In this document: piece by piece, positions 30,651-39,629 of the stretch | Layout of the letters: every line of letters begins with the position of its first letter | How positions within the stretch are numbered: the stretch's first letter is position 1 | Source: Mesorhizobium ciceri biovar biserrulae WSM1271 | GTDB lineage: Bacteria; Pseudomonadota; Alphaproteobacteria; Rhizobiales; Rhizobiaceae | Direction: 5' to 3' | Length of the DNA stretch: 64,000 bases | Assembly (NCBI RefSeq): GCF_000185905.1 | Contig: NC_014923.1 | Location: 4,239,501-4,303,500 of the forward strand | Translations under genes and position numbers: made by a program | Notes under the pieces: generated by a model | The model's input: the letters and a program-made list of their open reading frames with translations, nothing else | What the model was told of the DNA's origin: nothing | Database searches by the model: none

Positions 30651-32759
30651 ATGCGCCCGACCATCCTCGATCCCTTGTTTGTCCCGATCACGTCGCTTGC
30701 GGGCGTCGGACCGAAAGTCGGCGCGCTGATCGAGAAGGTTGTTCCGGCCGATCTCGGCGACCGCGCGGCGCGTGCCGGCGATCTTCTGTTCGTGCTGCCG
30801 CACACCGTCATCGACCGGCGCAGTCGGCCTGGTATCGCGGGATCCGCGGAAGGCCAGATCGTCACGCTCGATGTGCGCATCGACCGCCACCAGCCGCCAC
30901 CGCGTGGCAACAGGTCGGTGCCCTACCGGGTCTTCGCCCATGACGATACCGGAGAGATCGCGCTGACCTTCTTCCATGCTCACGCCTCCTATCTCGAAAA
31001 GGCGATGCCCGAGGGCGAGCATGTCGTGGTCTCGGGCCGCATGGAATGGTTCAACGGCCGCCCGAGCATGGTCCACCCCGACCATATTGCGCTGGCCAGC
31101 GAGGCGGAAAACCTGCCACTGGTCGAACCGGTCTATCCCCTGACAGCCGGGCTCTCGGGCAAGGTGCTGCGCCGGGCGATCGGCCAGGCGCTGACGCGCG
31201 TGCCTGAATTTCCCGAATGGCAGGACGGCGCCTTCATGCGGCGGCACACCTTTGCGGCCGTTGGCGATGCGCTTGCCCGCATCCACAATCCGGCCGACCC
31301 GATTGACGTCTCCATCGATGGTGCCGCCTGGCGGCGGCTCGCCTATGACGAGTTGCTGGCGAGCCAGGTCTCGCTGGCGCTGGTGCGAGCGAAAGTCCGC
31401 AGGCTGTCCGGGCGACCCCTGGTCGGCGACGGCCGCATCGTCGAAAAACTGCGGGCCGCACTGCCCTATTCGCTGACATCAAGCCAGGAGTTTGCGCTGG
31501 CCGAAATCAATGCCGACCTCGCCGACCCAGAGCGCATGCTGCGGCTTCTGCAGGGCGATGTCGGTTCCGGCAAGACTGTCGTCGCGCTGCTGGCCATGGC
31601 GCGTGCCGTCGAGGCCGGCGGCCAGGCAGCCTTGATGGCACCGACCGAAATCCTGGCGCGCCAGCATCTTGCGACCATCACGCCGCTTGCCGCCAAGGTA
31701 GGGCTTCGCATCGCCATCCTCACCGGTCGCGAGAAGGGCCGCGAACGCGCGGATACGCTGGCCGGCCTGGCAAGCGGCGAGATCGACATCGTCGTCGGCA
31801 CCCACGCGCTGTTCCAGGAGACCGTCACCTTCCACGATCTGGTCTTTGCCGTGATCGACGAGCAGCACCGTTTCGGCGTCCATCAGCGGCTTGCCATCAC
31901 CGCCAAGGGCGACGCGCCAGACATGTTGGTGATGACGGCCACTCCTATCCCGCGCACCCTGGTGCTGACCGCTTTCGGTGACATGGACGTGTCGAAACTG
32001 ACGGAAAAACCGGCCGGCCGCCAGCCGATCCGTACCGTTACGCTGCCGCTCGAGCGGCTCGACGAACTGGTCGCCCGCATGGTGGACGCCGTCGCCGGCG
32101 GCCAGAAGATCTACTGGATCTGTCCGCTGGTCGAGGAATCCGAAGAGATCAAACTGATGTCGGCCGAAGACCGCTTCGCCTCGCTGAAACCATTGTTCGG
32201 CGATCGCATCGGTCTCGTTCACGGCCGCTTGAAGGGTGCCGAGAAGGACGAGGCGATGCGCGCCTTCAAGCAGGGCGAGACACGCATCCTGATCGCCACC
32301 ACCGTCATCGAGGTCGGCGTCGACGTGCCGGACGCCACCGTCATGGTCATCGAGCATGCAGAGCGCTTCGGCCTGGCCCAACTGCACCAGCTGCGCGGCC
32401 GGGTCGGACGCGGTGACAAGCCCTCCTCATGCGTGCTGCTCTACAAGGACCCGCTCGGCGAGACCGCAAAACGCCGGCTGTCGGTGATGCGCGAGACCGA
32501 GGATGGGTTCCTGATCGCCGAGGAGGACCTGAAGCTGCGCGGCGAAGGCGAATTGCTGGGCACCCGCCAGTCGGGCACGCCGGGCTTCCAGGTGGCTCGC
32601 ATCGAGGCGCATGCCGACCTTCTGGAGGCCGCCCGCGACGATGCCAGGCTGATCCTGTCACGCGATCCGGAGCTGCAATCGCAGCGTGGTGAGGCGTTGC
32701 GCCTGCTGCTTTACTTGTTCGGTCGTGACGAAGCCGTGCGGCTTCTGCGCGCCGGCTGA
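30651..32759 (+). CDS. recG: ATP-dependent DNA helicase RecG
   Basis: 702 residues, remodels stalled replication forks and Holliday junctions. N-terminal wedge/OB domain (LDVRIDRHQPPP, FFHAHASYLEKAMPEGEHV), then Walker A (LLQGDVGSGKTVVALLAM), DEQHRFG (motif II), TATPIPRT (motif III) and VIEVGVDVPDATVM (motif V), and the QxxGRxxR motif VI (LRGRVGRG). Complete. The last 49 bases overlap the DUF502 gene on the opposite strand. Confidence 0.97.
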   Translation: MRPTILDPLFVPITSLAGVGPKVGALIEKVVPADLGDRAARAGDLLFVLPHTVIDRRSRPGIAGSAEGQIVTLDVRIDRHQPPPRGNRSVPYRVFAHDDTGEIALTFFHAHASYLEKAMPEGEHVVVSGRMEWFNGRPSMVHPDHIALASEAENLPLVEPVYPLTAGLSGKVLRRAIGQALTRVPEFPEWQDGAFMRRHTFAAVGDALARIHNPADPIDVSIDGAAWRRLAYDELLASQVSLALVRAKVRRLSGRPLVGDGRIVEKLRAALPYSLTSSQEFALAEINADLADPERMLRLLQGDVGSGKTVVALLAMARAVEAGGQAALMAPTEILARQHLATITPLAAKVGLRIAILTGREKGRERADTLAGLASGEIDIVVGTHALFQETVTFHDLVFAVIDEQHRFGVHQRLAITAKGDAPDMLVMTATPIPRTLVLTAFGDMDVSKLTEKPAGRQPIRTVTLPLERLDELVARMVDAVAGGQKIYWICPLVEESEEIKLMSAEDRFASLKPLFGDRIGLVHGRLKGAEKDEAMRAFKQGETRILIATTVIEVGVDVPDATVMVIEHAERFGLAQLHQLRGRVGRGDKPSSCVLLYKDPLGETAKRRLSVMRETEDGFLIAEEDLKLRGEGELLGTRQSGTPGFQVARIEAHADLLEAARDDARLILSRDPELQSQRGEALRLLLYLFGRDEAVRLLRAG

Positions 32760-33466
32760 GCCAGGGCGGCAACCGAAGGGTTGGCGAGCATCCCTTCGAT
32801 CGGCTCGCCATTCACGACAACCATTTGCTTTACTTCGGGCGCCACCAGACCGGCGGAGACGATCAGCTTGGCGCCATCCTCGATCGTCATGTCGAGCAGC
32901 ACGATGTCCGACTTCGGCACATACATCAGGAAGCCCGTGGTCGGGTTTGGCGTGCACGGCATGAATACGGCGATCAGCGGATCGCCTTCCTGGTCGAGCT
33001 TCTGGTTGATCTCGGTTTCCTTTTCACTGGCGACGAACACCAGCGACCACACGCCCTTGCGCGGATATTCGACCAGCCCGACCTGGCGGAACATGTCGCC
33101 CTTGTTCGACAGCACGGTCTCGAAAATCTGTTTCAGCGAGCCGTAGATGCCGCGCACCAGCGGCATGCGGCCAAGCAGGCGCTCGCCGAAATTGACGATG
33201 GCGCGGCCGACGATGTTTGCCGTCAGGAAACCGATCAGCGTGATCAGGATAAGCGCCACGATCAGTCCGAACCCCGGCACCGGAAACGACAGGTAGGTGT
33301 CAGGGCTGTAGCGGGCCGGAATATAAGGCTTCACCCAGGAATCGACCCAGCCGATGAACGACCAGGCAATGTAGGCGGTGATCGCCAAGGGCGCGCAGAC
33401 GATGAAGCCCGTGAGGAAATAGTTCCTCAGCCGGGTCATGCCGGAGGTCTTGGGAGCGTCGGACAT
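32711..33466 (-). CDS. DUF502 domain-containing membrane protein
   Basis: 251 residues with two N-terminal membrane helices (about 14-36, FLTGFIVCAPLAITAYIAW, and about 68-90) and a soluble C-terminal domain containing the family segment PTTGFLMYVPKSDIVLLDMTIEDG. DUF502 proteins are widespread in alphaproteobacteria; function unknown. The C-terminal 16 codons are encoded opposite the end of recG. An 80-nt gap separates it from the higA stop on the same strand. Confidence 0.87.
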   Translation of the reverse strand: MSDAPKTSGMTRLRNYFLTGFIVCAPLAITAYIAWSFIGWVDSWVKPYIPARYSPDTYLSFPVPGFGLIVALILITLIGFLTANIVGRAIVNFGERLLGRMPLVRGIYGSLKQIFETVLSNKGDMFRQVGLVEYPRKGVWSLVFVASEKETEINQKLDQEGDPLIAVFMPCTPNPTTGFLMYVPKSDIVLLDMTIEDGAKLIVSAGLVAPEVKQMVVVNGEPIEGMLANPSVAALAQPARRSRTASSRPNK

Positions 33467-33546
33467 GGTTCACCGGAGCGCGGGTTGCAGCGCAACATTA
33501 GTGAACCGGACGAAGCTTTGGAACTGCGAAGTTTTTAAAGAGCCGA

Positions 33547-33846
33547 TTATGCCGCTACTTCCAACGGCTCAATCTTCTCGAGCTCCGGCGCCAGCTTTCT
33601 GGCTTCGGTTTCAAGCTCATAGGCCTGTTGAAAATTCATCCAGAATTCGGGCGTGGTGTTGAAAAATCTGGCGAGGCGAAGAGCGGTATCGGGAGTCAGG
33701 CCGATCTCTTCCTTGGCAATGCGTTCGATACGGGTGCGCGGAAGGTTGAGCTTTTTCGCCAGTGCGCCTGCACTCATGCCGAGCGGGACGAGATATTCTT
33801 CACGCAGGAATTCTCCAGGATGAACTGGACGTGCGAACTTGAGCAT
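33547..33846 (-). CDS. higA: HigA family addiction-module antitoxin
   Basis: 99 residues. VHPGEFLREEYLVPLGMSAG at the N-terminus and the Xre-type helix-turn-helix (ALAKKLNLPRTRIERIAKEE) are diagnostic of the HigA/VapI group, followed by the family end TPEFWMNFQQAYELE. In higBA operons the toxin gene precedes the antitoxin, and that is the order here: the higB remnant ends 38 nt upstream. The antitoxin itself looks intact. Confidence 0.9.
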   Translation of the reverse strand: MLKFARPVHPGEFLREEYLVPLGMSAGALAKKLNLPRTRIERIAKEEIGLTPDTALRLARFFNTTPEFWMNFQQAYELETEARKLAPELEKIEPLEVAA

Positions 33847-33883
33847 AGTTCAGGGTCCTCAAGGGTTCAGGGCAAGTGCCTGC

Positions 33884-34066
33884 TCAATGGTAATCGACGA
33901 TCTCCACGTCTTCAGCGCCAGCAGCGGTCCATTTGAAGCAGATGCGCCACTGGTCGTTGATGCGAATTGAATGCTGTCCGGCTCGGCTCCAGTTCAGGGC
34001 TTCAAGATGATTTCCGGGCGGCGATCGAAGGTCATTCAGTTGGGCAGCATTGGCAATTGCGCGCAA
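33884..34066 (-). pseudogene. higB: HigB-like toxin, N-terminally truncated
   Basis: The open frame gives about 60 residues (from a TTG at 34066; open to a stop at 34091-34093) ending RAGQHSIRINDQWRICFKW ... EDVEIVDYH, the conserved C-terminal two thirds of RelE/HigB toxins. Full-length members have about 90-95 residues. The first 25-30 (the FRHKGLEKFF-like helix) are missing, and upstream sequence is the 3' end of glmS, whose stop is at 34080. So the toxin is either inactive or expressed in a shortened form. Confidence 0.75.
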
Positions 34067-34079
34067 GATTTGACGATAC

Positions 34080-35903
34080 CTATTCCACCGTCACCGATTT
34101 CGCCAGATTGCGTGGCTGGTCGACGTCGGTGCCCATGAACACGGCGGTGAAATAGGCCAGCATCTGTATCGGCAGCGCATAGATGATCGGCGAGATGATT
34201 TCGGGCACATCCGGCAGCACGATTGTTTCCATCGTCTTCACGCTCACCTGCGCCGCGCCCTTGCTGTCGGTGATCAGGATGATCTTGCCGCCGCGCGCCG
34301 CCACTTCCTGCATGTTGGAAACGGTTTTCTCGAAGATCCGGTCATGCGGCGCGATGACGATGACCGGCATGTTCTCGTCGATCAGCGCGATCGGCCCATG
34401 CTTCAGTTCGCCGGCTGCATAGCCTTCGGCGTGGATGTAGGAGATTTCCTTGAGTTTCAACGCGCCTTCCATGGCCAGCGGGAAGTTGGTGTCGCGGCCG
34501 AGATAGAGCACGTCCTTGTAGCGCGAGAGTTCGCGCGCGATCCGCTCGATCTGCTCTTCAAGCTTGAGCACCTGGTTGGCGTAGCGCGGCGCTTCCGAAA
34601 GCGCGCGCACCAGGGTTTTCTCCTGTTCCTTCGAAATCATACCGCGCGCCACGCCAGCGCGCACCGCAAGCGCGGCCAGCACGGAAAGCTGGCAGGTGAA
34701 GGCCTTGGTCGAGGCGACGCCGATCTCGGGTCCGGCAAGCGTCGGCAGCACGACGTCGGATTCGCGCGCCATGGTCGATTCGCGCACATTGACGATCGCG
34801 CCGATCTTCATGCCGGCTTTGCGGCAATAACGCAGCGAGGCCAGCGTGTCGGCGGTCTCGCCCGATTGCGAGATGAAAAACGCCGCATCGTTCTTCGACA
34901 GCGGCATTTCGCGGTAACGGAATTCGGAGGCGACATCGATGTCGACGGGCAGGCGCGCGTAGCGTTCGAACCAGTACTTGCCGATCAGGCCGGCCAGATA
35001 CGCCGTGCCGCAGGCCGAGATCGCCAGCCGACCAATTTTGGCGAAGTCGAACGGCAGGTCGAGCGGCTTCGACACTCCGGAGACGAAATCCACGTAATGC
35101 GCCAAGGTGTGCGAGATCACCTCGGGCTGCTCATGGATTTCCTTTTCCATGAAATGGCGTCGGTTGCCCTTGTCGACCATGAAGCTGGTCGACAGCGACT
35201 GCTGGCGTTTGCGGTCGACCTTTGTGCCGTCAATGTCGAAGATGGTGACACCGCCACGGCGCACCACCGCCCAGTCGCCATCTTCCAGATAGGTGATCGA
35301 ATTGGTGAACGGGGCGAGCGCGATGGCGTCGGAGCCCAGGAACATCTCGCCATCGCCATGGCCGACGGCCAAAGGCGGACCGTTGCGGGCGCCGACGATC
35401 AAATCCTCGTCGCCTTTGAACATGATCGCCAGCGCAAAGGCGCCTTCCAGCCGCTTCAGCGCCTGGTGCGCGGCTTCGACCGGATTCAGCCCCTTGGCGA
35501 GTTCGCGGGCCACCAGATGCGCCACGACCTCGGTGTCGGTCTGCGACGAAAAAGAATAGCCGTCGCGGACCAGTTCGTCGCGCAGTTCGGCGAAATTCTC
35601 GATGATGCCGTTGTGGACGATGGCGACGCCGTCGGAAAAATGCGGATGCGCATTGGTCTCGTTGGGCACGCCATGCGTCGCCCAGCGCGTGTGGCCGATG
35701 CCGATCGTGCCATCGAGCGGCTCGTCCTTGAGCCGGCGCTCCAGGTTGATCAACTTGCCTTCGGCGCGGCGGCGGGCGAGTTCGCCACGCTCGATGGTCG
35801 CGACGCCGGCCGAATCATAGCCACGGTACTCCAACCGCTTCAGCGCATCGACGATGAGCGGCGCAACCTGCGAGTGGCCGACGATTCCAACGATACCGCA
35901 CAT
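34080..35903 (-). CDS. glmS: Glutamine--fructose-6-phosphate aminotransferase (isomerizing)
   Basis: 607 residues, makes glucosamine-6-phosphate for peptidoglycan and lipopolysaccharide. Catalytic Cys is residue 2 (MCGIVGIVGHSQVAP). The glutaminase domain (about 1-235) is followed by two SIS sugar-isomerase domains (FISQSGETADTLASLRY, ITDSKGAAQVS) and the canonical end AKSVTVE. No ribozyme is expected in this phylum. Downstream of glmU by 172 nt, same strand, and immediately upstream of the higB remnant. Confidence 0.97.
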   Translation of the reverse strand: MCGIVGIVGHSQVAPLIVDALKRLEYRGYDSAGVATIERGELARRRAEGKLINLERRLKDEPLDGTIGIGHTRWATHGVPNETNAHPHFSDGVAIVHNGIIENFAELRDELVRDGYSFSSQTDTEVVAHLVARELAKGLNPVEAAHQALKRLEGAFALAIMFKGDEDLIVGARNGPPLAVGHGDGEMFLGSDAIALAPFTNSITYLEDGDWAVVRRGGVTIFDIDGTKVDRKRQQSLSTSFMVDKGNRRHFMEKEIHEQPEVISHTLAHYVDFVSGVSKPLDLPFDFAKIGRLAISACGTAYLAGLIGKYWFERYARLPVDIDVASEFRYREMPLSKNDAAFFISQSGETADTLASLRYCRKAGMKIGAIVNVRESTMARESDVVLPTLAGPEIGVASTKAFTCQLSVLAALAVRAGVARGMISKEQEKTLVRALSEAPRYANQVLKLEEQIERIARELSRYKDVLYLGRDTNFPLAMEGALKLKEISYIHAEGYAAGELKHGPIALIDENMPVIVIAPHDRIFEKTVSNMQEVAARGGKIILITDSKGAAQVSVKTMETIVLPDVPEIISPIIYALPIQMLAYFTAVFMGTDVDQPRNLAKSVTVE

Positions 35904-36075
35904 GCAGAAAGCCCCCGATTCCCCGGAAAACCAGCGCTATTTAGGGATGGCCAGCCTGCCGTGGAAAGTCACATTGCATTTCGTCCCGTATAACGGAACG
36001 CTCATTCTGTCGATGCACCATGACAGGCCGCTCTTGCAATCCGGTTACTGCAATCGTTCGGTTTGCGGGCTGGTC

Positions 36076-37431
36076 TTACTTTTTCTTCGCCGCCGCCGAA
36101 GCAAAGCGCTCGCGCAACTCCTTGCCCTTGCCTGGAATGGTCTTCTGGCGGGCGCGGCCGAAGGCCAGCGCGTCGTCGGGCACGCTTTCGGTGATCACGC
36201 TGCCTGAGGCGATGTAGCCGCCCTTGCCGATGGTGACAGGCGCCACCAGCGACGAATTGGAGCCGACAAAAGCGCCCTCGCCGATGTCGGTGAAGAATTT
36301 CGAATAGCCGTCATAATTGCAGGTAATGGTGCCGGCGCCGATATTGGCCCCAGCACCAACACGGGCGTCGCCGATATAGGTCAAATGGTTGACCTTGGCG
36401 CCCTCTTCGATAACCGCCTGCTTGACCTCGCAGAAATTGCCGACCTTGGCCTTGTTCCTGAGATCGGCACCCGGCCGCAGCCGCGCGTACGGCCCGACAT
36501 CGCAATTGGACGCAATGGTGGCGCCCTCGATATGGCTGAACGCATGGATCTTGGCGCCCGTGGCAATCTTCACACCCGGACCGAACCAGACATTGGGCTC
36601 GACGATGGTATCAGTGCCAATCTCGGTGTCATGCGAGAAATACACGGTCTCCGGCGCGATCAGCGTCACGCCCGACAGCATCGCCTCATGCCGCCGGCGC
36701 GCCTGCCAGATGGCTTCGGCTTGCGCCAGTTCGGCGCGGTTGTTGATGCCGAGCGCGCTTTCGAAACTGGCTTCGGTGGCCACGACATTGAGGCCTCGCG
36801 CACTGGCGATCTCGACAATATCGGTGAGATAATACTCGCCCTTTGCATTTTTGTTGCCGACCCGATCGAGCAGCGCCAGCGCATGGGCGCCGGCCACCGC
36901 CATCATGCCGGCATTGCAGAAGGTTATTTTCCTCTCCTCCTCGGAGCAGTCCTTCTCCTCGCGGATGGCGGTCAGCTTGCCGTCCTTTTCGATCAACCGG
37001 CCATAACCAGTCGGACTGGGCGGGCGGAAGCCGATCACGACGACGGCAGCGCCTTCAGCCAGTTTCAGCCGCGCCACGGTCAGCGCATCTGCATCGATCA
37101 GCGGCGTGTCCCCGAACATGACCAGGATATCGTCATAACCCTTTGATATTGCATCGCGCGCGGCAAGCACGGCGTGCGCGGTGCCAAGGCGCTTTTCCTG
37201 CACGAAAGTCTCGGCCTTGGGCGCGAACTTTGCCGCGGCCTTGCGCATCTCGTCGGCGCCATGGCCGATCACCAGCGCCTGGCTGCCGGCACCCGCCTCT
37301 TCCGCTGCCTTCACCACATGGGCGACCATCGGCAGGCCGCCAATCTGGTGCAGCACCTTCGGCAGCACGCTCTTCATGCGCGTGCCTTCGCCGGCGGCGA
37401 GGATGACGGACAGGCAGGATCTCTGGCTCAT
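36076..37431 (-). CDS. glmU: Bifunctional GlcN-1-P acetyltransferase / GlcNAc-1-P uridylyltransferase
   Basis: 451 residues, produces UDP-GlcNAc. The N-terminal pyrophosphorylase domain has the signature LAAGEGTRMKSVLPKVLH. The C-terminal left-handed beta-helix is rich in hexapeptides (GARVGAGANIGAGTITCNYDG) and ends with the GRARQKTIPGKG segment and a basic tail. Functionally paired with glmS directly downstream. Confidence 0.97.
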   Translation of the reverse strand: MSQRSCLSVILAAGEGTRMKSVLPKVLHQIGGLPMVAHVVKAAEEAGAGSQALVIGHGADEMRKAAAKFAPKAETFVQEKRLGTAHAVLAARDAISKGYDDILVMFGDTPLIDADALTVARLKLAEGAAVVVIGFRPPSPTGYGRLIEKDGKLTAIREEKDCSEEERKITFCNAGMMAVAGAHALALLDRVGNKNAKGEYYLTDIVEIASARGLNVVATEASFESALGINNRAELAQAEAIWQARRRHEAMLSGVTLIAPETVYFSHDTEIGTDTIVEPNVWFGPGVKIATGAKIHAFSHIEGATIASNCDVGPYARLRPGADLRNKAKVGNFCEVKQAVIEEGAKVNHLTYIGDARVGAGANIGAGTITCNYDGYSKFFTDIGEGAFVGSNSSLVAPVTIGKGGYIASGSVITESVPDDALAFGRARQKTIPGKGKELRERFASAAAKKK

Positions 37432-37523
37432 GGAAGGGCAACCATATGAAAGGGTTGGGAATCAAGACAGGATAGCAGTGGGCCCATGCTTCACCAATGC
37501 GGTTAAATTCCGGTGAGATGGCG

Positions 37524-37550
37524 GAGCAGCTGACTCTTAATCAGCGGGTC
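37524..37550 (+). other. tRNA-Lys(CUU)-like anticodon-arm fragment
   Basis: 27 nt running GAGCAGCTGACTCTTAATCA then GCGGGTC match positions 22-48 of a bacterial tRNA-Lys with anticodon CTT: 3' side of the D stem, a perfect 5-bp anticodon stem (GCTGA/TCAGC) and the variable loop. The flanks do not supply the 5' D stem, the T arm (no GGTTCGAAT) or an acceptor stem, so it is not a working tRNA. It sits in the 147-nt gap upstream of glmU. Confidence 0.5.
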
Positions 37551-37578
37551 TTAGGACAGAATTCGGCAGTCAGCACCC

Positions 37579-38016
37579 CTACAACAGGCCGTGTTTCCTG
37601 AATTCCGCCTGCTCGTCACCCGATATCCAGCCAAACACCTTCAGCTTGCCATCGCGCTTTTCGACGAGATAGTTGATCGCAAAGTCGATGGTCACGAGAC
37701 TCCCATCCTTGCGTTCATAGTCACCGGACCAGTTTACCTCAGCCACGCAATGGTCCTGATCGATTGGCATCACCGAGACATCGACGCAGGTCATTCTCTT
37801 GCTGCCGAGGGCACGATAGGCCTCAAAACCCTTTGTCATAATGGCCTTCAACTGCTCGCCATTCTCGCCAACCATGACCGCCGCCGGCGTCACCGAGACA
37901 AAACCCGCCGAATACATGTCCGCGACGTCGTTGAGATCGACGGTGTCGGCGATCGCGTCATTGTAGATTTTCTCATAGGCCTTGAAGAATTTTCGCACAT
38001 CCGCCTTGGCTACCAT
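37579..38016 (-). CDS. SnoaL-like / NTF2-fold protein
   Basis: 145 residues from ATG 38016 (MVAKADVRKFFKAYE). The pattern of an N-terminal helix pair, then DLNDVADMYSAGFVSVTPAAVMVGENG and a beta-sheet end (VTIDFAINYLVEKRDGKLKVFGWISGDE) suggests the SnoaL/NTF2 cone fold, which includes ketosteroid-isomerase-like proteins and small ligand binders. No signal peptide. Function unknown. The longer frame upstream to 38163 crosses the ccdA 3' region and is rejected. Confidence 0.7.
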   Translation of the reverse strand: MVAKADVRKFFKAYEKIYNDAIADTVDLNDVADMYSAGFVSVTPAAVMVGENGEQLKAIMTKGFEAYRALGSKRMTCVDVSVMPIDQDHCVAEVNWSGDYERKDGSLVTIDFAINYLVEKRDGKLKVFGWISGDEQAEFRKHGLL

Positions 38017-38098
38017 TCTCGCCTCCCGGCTCGAAAAAGTGTTGGTCAACGGCACTGCAAATGCGGGCTGGTGTGCATCGTTCCCGTGCGGGGGGAGA

Positions 38099-38845
38099 CT
38101 ACCCCAGCCGCCCCAGCACTGGAAAATTCTCCAGCAGCCAATACGACACGGTCTGCACGCCACCAGTCAGAAAAAACACGCCGGCGATCACCAGCAGCGC
38201 GCCGATGGCCTTTTCGACGCGGCCGAGATGGACGCGGAATTTGCCGAGGAAGCGCATGAAGGCGCCGGAAAACAGCGCGGCGATCAGGAACGGGATGCCC
38301 AGCCCCAGCGAATAGGCGGCGAGCAGCAGCGCGCCCTCGCCCACCGTTTCACGGCCGCCGGCCAGCGTCAGGATCGGTCCCAAAACCGGGCCGATGCAGG
38401 GCGTCCAGCCGAAGGCGAAAGCCAGCCCCATGACATAAGCCGCGACCGCACTTGCCGGCTTTCCCTGTGACTGGAAGCGCGCCTCGCGTGACAGCAGCGG
38501 AATGCGCAGGACGCCGAGGAAATTCAGGCCCATCAGGATGATCAGCACGCCTGCGCCCATGGCCAGCGGCTCCTGCCAGACGCGTAGCAGCCGGCCGATG
38601 GTCGAGGCGCCGGCGCCGAGCGCGACAAAGACGGTCGAGAAGCCGAGCACGAAGGCGATCGAAGAATAGATCAGCGCGCCGCGTGCGCCTTCACGCGCTG
38701 TCGCACCCGCATTGCCACGGAAATCGTCGACCGAGACGCCGGCCATATAACAGAGATAAGGCGGCACCAGCGGCAGCACGCAAGGCGACAGGAACGAAAT
38801 CGCCCCAGCCCCGACCGCGCTGACATAGCCGATGTCCAATGCCAT
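38099..38845 (-). CDS. ccdA: Cytochrome c biogenesis protein CcdA
   Basis: 248 residues with six hydrophobic helices, carries reductant across the inner membrane to periplasmic thioredoxin-like proteins for cytochrome c maturation. The redox Cys pair is visible: SPCVLPLVPPYLCY in the first helix and GWTPCIGP in the fourth. ATG 38845 (MALDIGYVSA) is the family start. Divergent from the secreted COG4315 gene by 185 nt. Confidence 0.93.
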   Translation of the reverse strand: MALDIGYVSAVGAGAISFLSPCVLPLVPPYLCYMAGVSVDDFRGNAGATAREGARGALIYSSIAFVLGFSTVFVALGAGASTIGRLLRVWQEPLAMGAGVLIILMGLNFLGVLRIPLLSREARFQSQGKPASAVAAYVMGLAFAFGWTPCIGPVLGPILTLAGGRETVGEGALLLAAYSLGLGIPFLIAALFSGAFMRFLGKFRVHLGRVEKAIGALLVIAGVFFLTGGVQTVSYWLLENFPVLGRLG

Positions 38846-39030
38846 TTCCAAGAACTCCAATGTCGTGACGCCGATATAGCGACGCGCAGCCTTGTCCACC
38901 AATCACCATTGTGTTGGCAAGATCATCCATTGCCCGACGCACTTGCCAGGAAGAAACGACAGCCCGCAGGCGTTGATGCTGTGAGGCCGCGATTTCCCGC
39001 GCGTCTCCAGATATCAGTCAGGAGATTTCC

Positions 39031-39408
39031 ATGAAAACCATAACCGCAGGACTGGCAGCGCTTCTGCTCAGCACCGCCGCATCCTTCGCTGCCGACGCGT
39101 GGAAGGAAGCCGAGGTCAATGGCGCCAAGATCTACACCGACGCCAATGGCATGACGCTTTACACCTATGACAAGGACGAGAAGGGCAAGAGCAACTGCTA
39201 CGACAAATGCGCCACCAACTGGCCGCCGCTGAAAGCCGAAGCCGGCGCCAAGGCGGATGACGAGTGGAGCGTCGTCGACCGCACCGACGGCACCAAGATG
39301 TGGGCCTATGACGGCAAGCCGGTCTACACCTTCATAAAGGACAAGAAGCCCGGCGATGTGACCGGCGACGGCGTCGGCGAAGTCTGGTATATCGTCAAGG
39401 CCGACTAA
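39031..39408 (+). CDS. Secreted COG4315 protein with Yx(F/W/Y)xxD repeats
   Basis: 125 residues with a clear signal peptide (residues 1-21, cut after ASFAA). The mature part has two copies of the COG4315 motif: LYTYDKDEKGKSNCYDKCATNWPP (read across about 48-71) and PVYTFIKDKKPGD. Two Cys in the first motif probably form a disulfide. Some relatives are lipoproteins, but no lipobox Cys is present here. Function is unknown; related proteins are often near redox or copper genes. AGGAG precedes the ATG by 6 nt. A 7-bp GC hairpin follows the stop. Confidence 0.87.
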   Translation: MKTITAGLAALLLSTAASFAADAWKEAEVNGAKIYTDANGMTLYTYDKDEKGKSNCYDKCATNWPPLKAEAGAKADDEWSVVDRTDGTKMWAYDGKPVYTFIKDKKPGDVTGDGVGEVWYIVKAD

Positions 39409-39416
39409 GCACGCCA

Positions 39417-39435
39417 GTCCCGCTGCTGGCGGGAC
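39417..39435 (+). terminator. Hairpin after COG4315 gene
   Basis: GTCCCGC (39417-39423) pairs with GCGGGAC (39429-39435) over a 5-nt loop, 9 nt after the stop. No U-run follows, so termination is plausible but weak. Confidence 0.45.
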
Positions 39436-39610
39436 AAGGGCTGGTCGCCGGGCATCTCCATGCCATCCGGCGGCCGGCATCGAACAGCCCGTTATAATGT
39501 CGCCCGTCCTGGTTTGGGCAGCATTTCAACGACTCGGCGGAAAATGAATCGGGTCGTTTCCGCTGACTCAGACCCACCATCTGCCTTTCCCAAATTCTGT
39601 GATTTTCTCC

Positions 39611-39629
39611 ATACACTCTAAGAGTGTAT
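39611..39629. promoter_or_regulatory. 19-bp perfect palindrome upstream of topA
   Basis: ATACACTC (39611-39618), TAA, GAGTGTAT (39622-39629): a perfect 8-bp dyad lying in AT-richer sequence 138 nt before topA. It has the form of a repressor operator. The rest of the 39436-39766 gap holds no gene; dprA, often found here in relatives, is absent. Confidence 0.5.

Noticed and set aside
35904..36075. glmS ribozyme or other riboswitch upstream of glmS
   Set aside because: No ribozyme core is visible and the element is characteristic of Firmicutes; the region only shows short direct repeats of GTTACTGCAATC type.
37501..37578. Complete functional tRNA upstream of glmU
   Set aside because: Only the anticodon arm and variable loop match; no T arm, D-stem 5' side or acceptor stem can be drawn.
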